Source: Cerioporus squamosus (Eukaryota > Basidiomycota > Agaricomycetes > Polyporales > Polyporaceae). From it: 64,000 nt of DNA. The DNA is taken from assembly GCA_022592435.1 (NCBI GenBank), contig JABYQS010000185.1, positions 1-64,000 of the forward strand, in the 5' to 3' direction. Both the position numbers and the translations under genes were made by a program. The notes under the pieces were generated by a model that saw nothing but the letters and a program-made list of their open reading frames with translations, did not search any database and was not told where the DNA came from. Below are positions 57,583 through 64,000 of this stretch, one piece after another (within the stretch, counting starts at the first letter, position 1; the number at the start of each line of letters is the position of its first letter).

Positions 57583-59861
57583 CTAAGGTACAGGGAGGCA
57601 TGATACATGACCTGAGTTGTCGCACGTGGATGTCTTGCCTGCCTGCTGCGCCTCTTTGACAGTGCAGCCCAACTCTGCAAGCTGGAACATCGACGCCTGG
57701 TTGAACATTACAATCGAGCCACGGCCCTCGACATTCTGCAGTGGGGTCGAGTTGGCTGGAGTCGGCAAGGATCCATCTTGAGTAGTGACGACATGGAGGG
57801 CTGCAGGATAATGAGAACATTGATCGAAGCAGTGATGGATGGATTCCACGCACCAGAGAGGTCAATGTTGAAGTGAATGAAAAGGGAGGAAGGGTAGAGG
57901 ATCAAGACACCGACTGGAAGCTCAATGATGAGTCGAGCCTCCCAAAGGACGAGGAAAGCCTTCTCCTTTGAATTGAATTTACCTGTCGAGAGCACAACAG
58001 TGAGCTGAGGTCAGAACGGGAAGAAGCGAAGCTTACCCCAGACGAAGACGGCACAGACCATGAGGGCAAGGTTCTTGCCATCAACGTGAGGCAGGGTCGA
58101 GACGCCGAGACTGCTGTTCGGGCGAGGACAGTTGATACAGAAATTATACCAAAACCCGAACATGGGCTTGGCGTGCTCCCATCCTTGCTCGGCCAGCTTT
58201 TGCGCACACTGGTCGACGCGGTCTGCAAGTGATGGAAATCGCATCTTGAGAATGCTGGATGCGTACGTGCTGAGTGAAGATGAGCGCGAGTCAGTCGACG
58301 CATGATCGCGAATGGTGCATACATGAGTCTGTAGATTGCGGTGTGTTTCTGCAGAAGGTCGTTGGTCTCGTCCATGTGATCGACATGGTAGGACGTCAGG
58401 CCTGGGGCCTGAGAGCACGGTGGTTACCTCATTGGAGTAGCGTGAGAAAGGAGCGAACACGTACACCTTTGATCTGTCGGTCGACGCCGGCGACATTGTA
58501 CCAGTGCGGACCACGGCTGTTCGCGTTGATGTCGGCTTCGGTGCGGTCACCACACCGGTCCCTGTAGCCAATGCACTCGCATGGAACCTGTTCAAGAAAG
58601 TTCCGTCCACCCCAGACGGCTTCCCGTTTGTACATCCAGGCAGGAATGTCAGTGATGAGGCCGAACGCGGTGCCTTTGCCGTCGACGAGGTACACGGTAC
58701 GGCTGATGGATGGTGAGCGGTGCAAAAGAAACATATACTGGGAAGCAACATACTTGGAGTGAAACAGCGTCTTGAACATCATGCTCTTCATGACGATCCC
58801 GATGGTGCCCTCGCGCCACGCCCTGTCAATTGTTGCCCTGTCTGCACGATAGCGGTAGTCCTTGCCGGCCCAGCCGGTTTTTGTAGACTCGGCACGACTC
58901 ACGTCCATGGGGGATTGGACAACCTCCGCACTGTACTTCCGGTTCGTGGCGATTTTGTTGTGCAGGTCATCTTCTCGATGTTTGTTCTTCTTGGGCCGCT
59001 GGGCGGGCGTGAGTGCGTTGAGCACGTCTTGGACAGGATATACGCGCACCTCGGAATAGAAGAGCGCCGGCCGATCTGTGCCTTTCTGCTGCTCCCTCCT
59101 CCAGTCCTCGCGGTCGGGAAACAGCGGCCGCGAAGGATCGTAGCCAGAGCGACGACCACGCTCCGAGCGACCTCGAGTGGACGACTGCAATCGACGTTGA
59201 TGTGACCGGCCTCGAACGGACGACTGATCATGCCCGGGGTGGGATGAACCGGCTGCGAGAGATTGAGAGCGCGGCGAACGCGGTGGATGTGCTGGCGTTT
59301 CACGAGGCAGGGGAAGACGGGACGCATCATGTGCGAATTCAGACCCTGCAAACAGTGGTGAGTTTGCGTGCTCATGCAGACAAGTATAAGATGCGTACCT
59401 GATGCATGAAGACACTGCTTCTTAAGCATCGGTACTTCTTCATTGGCATGCAGGGTAGCGTGAGCTTGACGAGTGCGCGGCTTCGTACGATCGGCGTGAT
59501 CAGATACAGTTGCGCCCTGTACCTCTGAGACGAAATTCTTGACAGTGTCAACATCGAGGTCGTCGACGGGGCGGATGAGGGGATCTTGAGCGGTTGTGAA
59601 GTGGGCGAACAGAAGAGACTGCAAGGTGACATTGCAGTTCTCGCTGTCCGCACCGTCCATGTTCGTGTGGGGCGTGAATCTGTGCAAAGATAAGCCATGA
59701 TGGAGTGCCGTCGCACGCGGCTACGTACATAGTTGCCATCACTGCAGTAACATCCTGTTCGCTAGGATGGATGTCAGACGAGGAGCTGCGGTTGTCTGCA
59801 GGACAGGTAAGCGCGACTGCGACGGCTCAGGGGGGATTGGATACTTACCCGGCTGTTCCAT
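57583..59861 (-). CDS. Agaric-specific protein with Fe(II)/2-oxoglutarate dioxygenase-like (double-stranded beta-helix) features
   Basis: The start MEQP (59861, CGCCATC-ATGG) splices to DNRSSSSDIHPSEQDVTAVM, then IFTPHTNMDGADSENCNVTL. Basic and Ser/Arg-rich linkers follow, and a conserved central part has LFYSEVRVYPVQDVLNAL, GIVMKSMMFKTLFHSKYV, TVYLVDGKGTAFGLITDIPA. The C-terminal core carries GVSTLPHVDGKNLALMVCAV, FVLWEARLIIELPVGVLIL-type strands, YPSSLFIHFNIDL and GRGSIVMFNQASMFQLAELG. I read H-x-D (58089-58081), a distal His (about 57873) and R-x-S (57723-57715) as the iron triad and 2-oxoglutarate Arg of a cupin-like dioxygenase. The gap between the distal His and the Arg is longer than usual. 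This family is common in Agaricomycetes and generally unannotated; a relation to TET/JBP nucleic-acid dioxygenases is possible but unproven. About eight exons, frame apparently intact. Confidence 0.7.
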
Positions 59862-60399
59862 GATGGCGACCGTGTTCTTCAGAGAGGACCGAGGGAGAGG
59901 CCAAGGTGATAGGAAATTGCACGCTTACAGAACGTGATTGTCAGCGAGATAAAGAGCAGTGTCCTGAAAGGTTCGAGTGAGGTACATACATGCAGTTCCG
60001 CGACGCGCAGTCACGCGGCGCCCAGTGCATGCATTTGACCGCGATGGCACAACACGTCTTGATGAGACGGTAAACGACGAGAGAGGGCAAGGTGACACTG
60101 AGAGCGACGTGCTGGCACAGGTCACGCGATCGAATACAGACGCCGCGTGCGTGTGCTGCACTCGACAGTGACTCCCGTTTTGCAGCCAATGCAGCCACCA
60201 CTTTTTGGCAACACGAAGCCAACCCAGGAGCAGCTCGCGGACAGCGACCACATCGATACCTGCACCCATGTCTCTCCACGTCTTCCTCTAATGTTGAGCA
60301 GCAGACGCAGGTCGCTCAGTCCAGCCACAGAAGGAGTCACATTACTTCCTTCTTGACACATGCACGACAACAATACATTATAACACGGTATCCATCGCG

Positions 60400-62400
60400 G
60401 ACTCAATCCAACGTACTCTCCACCGCCAGCGAGCTCCAGGATGAGTCGACATGCGACGTCCACGAAGACGTACGGGGAGACGATCTCCTCGTTGCACTCA
60501 ACTTGGATGCTGTCTCGGACATGTTGGCGTCCGGGTTCGCCATGTCGAACTTACCCACGCCAGGTTCGGACGAAGCCTTGTACGTCTTCTTGTATTGGAA
60601 GTCGACGAGGTGGTTGATCGAGTCGAGCATGTACAGCTGCAAGTTCATGAGAACCTGTACGCACGCGTCAGCCGACGCTTCTGAAATAGTCAGCGAACAT
60701 ACCACGACGTCTTGTACTTGAGCCCGCGTCTCGATGGAGTAGATGGAAGACGCAGCGCGGAGGTCGACACAGCCGTTGAACGTTGAACTCCTCCGCGCGC
60801 TCGACCTTCGCTCGGTCGCCTCCTCGCTTCTTGTGAAGAGCGCAGTCGCACCGAGACCGCCCAGGTCCCCCTTTCCCTTGCACTCCATCTCCAGCGTCTT
60901 GAGCCTTCGGTAGATGTCCAGCATAACCTCCATGGGCAGGGACCTGCTGCGGATGCCGAAGTGCCACTTTTCGGTGCTCCTTCTTCTCCTTGATCGGCCA
61001 TGCCCTCTTCGCGGTAGCGTACAACTGGAGGTGGTGCTGCTCGGGGCGCTGCTCGGGCAGAGACGAGTTGAGCACGGCGCAGTTGTTGTTCTCCGCCTCG
61101 TTCTGCGACGTCGGGAAGTCGACGTTGTCTTCGTCATCCTTGTCGTAGTCGTTGAACTCCGAGTCGATCGGGTTCTCTTCCAGGTCCATGCCACCACCAG
61201 ATGACACGGCGTTTGGAGTGTGGAGACAACGGGGCTGCAATGACGTCAGTGATCGCGAACCTCGACAGAGAGCGAGCGTACTTACGTCCATGGTAGCCAG
61301 CTTCGCGTCTCGTTCCGGCTGCTCGTATTCCGCCACTGTTCTGAGGTCAGCGGCGGCGCATGCCAGCAACTATGGACAGACTCACGATTCTTCCCTGCGC
61401 GCCGCTTGTCACGCAAGAGCATATAGGCCACCTTGACGGCGTTGCTTTGCGGGCCATCATCTCGCCGGAGACACTCCCATACGTCGTCCTTGTCGACGCG
61501 CTCCATCCGCGCCGTGAAGTCTTCCACGACATCCTCCTCAATGCGTCCCAGACCCCCAGTGAAGTCGAAGTCGAGAGCCTTCGGAGGGGCGTCGAGTGAG
61601 GAAAGCGTCCCGAGCACAGGACCTTGCTGCGACAGGGGAATGAGATAGTTTGGCGGGTCGATGGCGAAAAAGGGGTGTTGCATAATCTCCGGGATGGTGA
61701 TGCGCTTAACGGGGTCGACCGCGAGCATGCCATTGATCAGACCCTTCGCCTCGGGCGAGAGGTACGAAGGCAGGTGGTACACATCCTCTGCAGCAGACTC
61801 AGCACGACTCGGATGAACAGGGGACAAGCTGCACGCACGGCTAATCTTCGAGAACAAAGTCTGCACATCGTCGTCCAGGAACGGCAACCGACCACAAAGC
61901 ATGACGTATAGGATCACCCCGCAACTCCAGACGTCGATCTCCGGCCCCGTGTACAACCCGCCGCGGATGACCTCGAGCGCAGCGTAGTTCGGGCTGCCAC
62001 AGCTTGTCTTGAGGAAGTCGCCATCCTTAATCTCGATGGACAGGCCAAAGTCGGCGATTTTGACGTTCAGGTCGTCGTCGAGCAGCACGTTCTCGGGCTT
62101 GAGTCTCGGTAGCACGATTATGTCGGACGGCGTAGAGATGACTTCATACCTGGGAGAATGATCAGCTTGCGAAATCCGCGCGCAACGAGGCGTGCACGTA
62201 CACTATGATGATGTGGGGGTGTCTAAGCGTGCGCATGTACTCGACCTTGCGCTGTACCCTGGTCTTTGTCCGGTGTTTCGCGATAGCGTGCTTCGTCTTG
62301 AACTTCATCGCGACCTTCTGACCGGTCACGGTATGCACGGCCACTGCCCATTGCCCGGTGAGACGGAGGGAGATCGTAGGGATTGACTATTCTCCGAGCT
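60400..62400 (-). pseudogene. Decayed SNF1/AMPK-like protein kinase copy
   Basis: The sequence is clearly derived from fungal SNF1. It retains HTVTGQKVAMKF (VAMK Lys), VEYMRTLRHPHIIIVYEVIS, LKPENVLLDDDLNVKIADFG, LKTSCGSPNYAALEVIRGGL, PEIDVWSCGVILYVMLCGRL, and MLAVDPVKRITIPEIMQHPF. It also keeps the linker SLPEQRPEQHH and the adaptor-interaction C-terminus (WHFGIRSRSLPMEVMLDIY, LMNLQLYMLDSINHLVDFQY, FVDVACRLILELAGG). But the Gly-rich loop is absent and an in-frame TAG precedes the first recognisable residues with no ATG. About 45 codons are missing between STPSDII and LKPEN (junction near 62105-62120), removing the hinge and the catalytic HRD. APE reads ALE, DFGLSNE reads DFGLSIE, and the frame breaks near 60975 and again near 60470. 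A kinase-dead product is conceivable, but the frame breaks favour a pseudogene. Confidence 0.85.
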
Positions 62401-62646
62401 TGTGCGCGGGGTACTAGTGTGGGGGATCGTCGACGATGGTGATATGCAGACAGCCATGAGCAGATGTAGACAGGCAGCGGGAGGACCTAAGCGAACGTCG
62501 GAGCGTAAAGCGAGGGTGAGGAGACAAGCGCGCTAATACGCTCAGCGAGCGCTAGAACAGCTACCACGTCCGCCGACACCGAGCTCGTGAGTCCCCCGCC
62601 TCTGTCGTCCGCTCCCTGCCCGCCCTCAGCTCACGCGCGCCCGAAG
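62401..62646. other. Spacer between two divergent gene remnants
   Basis: About 0.25 kb separating the SNF1-like and importin-like remnants. No recognisable first exon of either gene is present here. Confidence 0.4.
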
Positions 62647-63019
62647 ATGCGCTCCTTCTCGCTCGTCCTCCTCCGCCGCCTGCTCTTCTGCTCCGCCAAC
62701 GCCCAGCGCGTGCCCCTCTACGACCACCTCGGCGCACAGGCGATCGAGACCCTCCAGCGCATCCTCCACCACTCCCTCCAGCACGAGCCCCTCGCCATCG
62801 TCCGCCGCAAGACCGTCCACACCGTCACCGATCTCTCCAACAACGCCATGCGCCGCGGCCATCCCTGGCCCGCCCTGCAGCCACAGGTCTTCGCCATGTC
62901 CGACAGCCATGACGGCCTCGCGCAGTCTTTGCGGGGTGTCCGAGCCTCATCATCGACCTCCAGACCGACGCCGTCGTTGCCATCCTTCAGAAGGGGCTGC
63001 AGGACTTGGAGAACAGCGA
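62647..63019 (+). pseudogene. Importin beta-3 / karyopherin (Pse1/IPO5 type) fragment
   Basis: MRSFSLVLLRRLLFCSANAQ starts in the middle of the first HEAT repeats of importin beta-3. LYDHLGAQAIETLQRILHHS, EPLAIVRRKTVHTVTDLSNN and AMRRGHPWPALQPQVFAM follow. After SDSHDGL the frame changes, and the conserved FAGCPSLIIDLQTDAVVAIL-QKGLQD continues one frame over (about 62930-63015), ending at a GTGAGT. The first ~60 residues expected upstream are not found in the 0.25 kb before it, and the ~900 residues expected downstream are not recognisable. It is therefore a truncated, frame-shifted remnant. Importin beta-3 normally carries ribosomal proteins and other cargo into the nucleus. Confidence 0.75.
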
Positions 63020-63850
63020 GGTGAGTCGCGATCTCTCGGAGTCGTAGCCTGTCGCCATGCGTCGGCTCCGGTGCCCCTTCAAGTTCTTCCATTCGGCGTT
63101 CGCGCGAGCGCGTGTATGCTACCTCCTCAACCCTGTCTCGAGAGCGTCTCGCCTGCTCGCCATGGCAGGCGGACGCGTCCCCGCATATACTCATCGCCCT
63201 GCCGATCGTGCGCTCTGGCCGTCTGGCTGCCTGCGAGATGCGCAGCACGCGCACGCGGTACTCGCTGCACCCGGCTCTGCAGCGCGAGGTGTTCTCCTTT
63301 GCGAGAACGTAGCGCGGGAGTTCAGAGATGCGTGGTGACCGGAGCCGCTGTCCCCGCTAAGTAATGCAGGTCCGAGGCTTTCGTACGTGTCCCCGCGGGA
63401 ATCGTGTGTTCCCTGCTGACGTGCAGCACCCAGTCCTGCGGTCGCGGCGGCACAGGCAACATCCGTGGACCATCTCTCGATACCGCAAGCCCCTCGCGTC
63501 CTGCTGCAGAACCACTCTCGCCTGTACGCGAACGTGAGGCGACAGTCGACCCCGAGCGGGTGAGTGGCCCTCCGTCCGGGTCATCCTGGGTCCTCTGACG
63601 TCGTTCCAGGCCAGGACCACCGACCGCGGTGGGAAGACCGCCTCCCTTGTATCTGACCATGCAACAAGCATCGCAGAGTACGAGCAGAGCGTAGTCCAGC
63701 AGAGCGAGCAGAACGCCCGCGCGGTACGTCTGTCCGCCCTTCCGCACTGCACACTGCCTGATCCCCTCAATGCAGCGTTCCTCGGGCAGAGGAGGACTCG
63801 GGATCATCCAATAGAACTGCAAGTCTCGTTCTCGCTCTCGTGCCCCAGCC
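63020..63850. other. Region with uncertain coding content
   Basis: About 0.8 kb after the importin remnant. One exon-like stretch (63610-63721, plus strand) reads RTTDRGGKTASLVSDHATSI then AEYEQSVVQQSEQNARA and is followed by a GTACGT donor. I cannot link it to a known family. Confidence 0.3.
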
Positions 63851-64000
63851 ATGTCGGGTTCACGAGAGCCTCGCAGCAGAAGTCAGTCCCGTGGACCGAA
63901 CAGCTGTGGAAGCAGCCTGGCCCGAATGCTCAACAAGGTGGGCATTCACGGCAGGCTGGAGGACGGCGAAGGATCTCCTGTCATGAGCGCGGTCACCGAA
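63851..64000 (+). CDS. Possible Arg/Ser-rich N-terminus of a gene cut by the window edge
   Basis: The ATG at 63851 opens a frame (MSGSREPRSRSQSRGP then SLARMLNKVGIHGRLEDGEG) that stays open to the last base. The Arg-Ser dipeptides give an RS-like start. It could also be an internal exon, as the frame extends upstream through RSRSRAPA to a TAG. Too short to identify. Confidence 0.3.
   Translation, partial: MSGSREPRSRSQSRGPNSCGSSLARMLNKVGIHGRLEDGEGSPVMSAVTE

Noticed and set aside
1..64000. CRISPR arrays, operons, rho-independent terminators, prophage-type features
   Set aside because: The window is nuclear fungal DNA with spliced genes; no direct-repeat/spacer arrays or bacterial signals were seen.

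Overview
The window is nuclear DNA of a filamentous basidiomycete, most likely an Agaricomycete. The evidence is the gene style (many exons, introns of about 45-70 bp with GT(A/G)xGT donors and short CAG/TAG acceptors) and the gene content: a cerato-platanin, a PAS/GATA light-regulator-type protein, an agaric-type Fe(II)/2-oxoglutarate-like protein and a tnp2-type transposon. Exon coordinates below come from reading frames and splice signals by eye. Where I could reconstruct a complete model (cerato-platanin, MBL hydrolase, molybdopterin synthase small subunit, thiamine pyrophosphokinase, ERG28, GH16) the exons sum to an exact open frame.

0-10 kb (all genes on the minus strand): a secreted cerato-platanin; an Ala/Glu/Pro-rich protein ending in a CaaX prenylation box, with its frame broken in two places; a small Ser/Thr-rich GPI-anchored protein; the arginine methyltransferase PRMT5; and a small ankyrin protein. 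11-19 kb (plus strand): a PAS/GATA zinc-finger regulator whose C-terminal part sits in a shifted frame, the PP1 regulator SDS22 and a CCDC174-like nuclear protein. 18.7-22.7 kb (minus): an MBL-fold hydrolase, the molybdopterin synthase sulfur carrier and a tail-anchored CS-domain protein. The last of these is divergent, across about 0.2 kb, from thiamine pyrophosphokinase (22.9-24.0 kb, plus). An unrecognised multi-exon protein follows on the plus strand. A long Ser/Pro-rich protein lies on the minus strand and is divergent from the ergosterol scaffold gene ERG28 (31.1-31.8 kb). A GH16-type secreted glycosidase and an F-box/LRR protein with one frame break complete the housekeeping half.

38.7-64 kb is different. 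It has a gene-poor stretch, a GC-rich segmental repeat with hairpin-forming arms (43.5-44.3 kb), and then a run of minus-strand accessory genes: a two-gene CACTA-like (tnp2) transposon that looks intact, a coiled-coil tail-anchored protein, an LRR-type hypothetical, and a protein with HxD, distal His and RxS features of an Fe(II)/2-oxoglutarate dioxygenase fold. The window ends in two divergently oriented decayed housekeeping genes. One is an SNF1/AMPK-like kinase copy that has lost its Gly-rich loop and catalytic HRD segment. The other is a truncated, frame-shifted importin beta-3 fragment.

No single novel system is proven. The most interesting candidates are the transposon and dioxygenase-like neighbourhood, the decayed SNF1/importin pair, the CaaX protein and the hairpin-bearing repeat.
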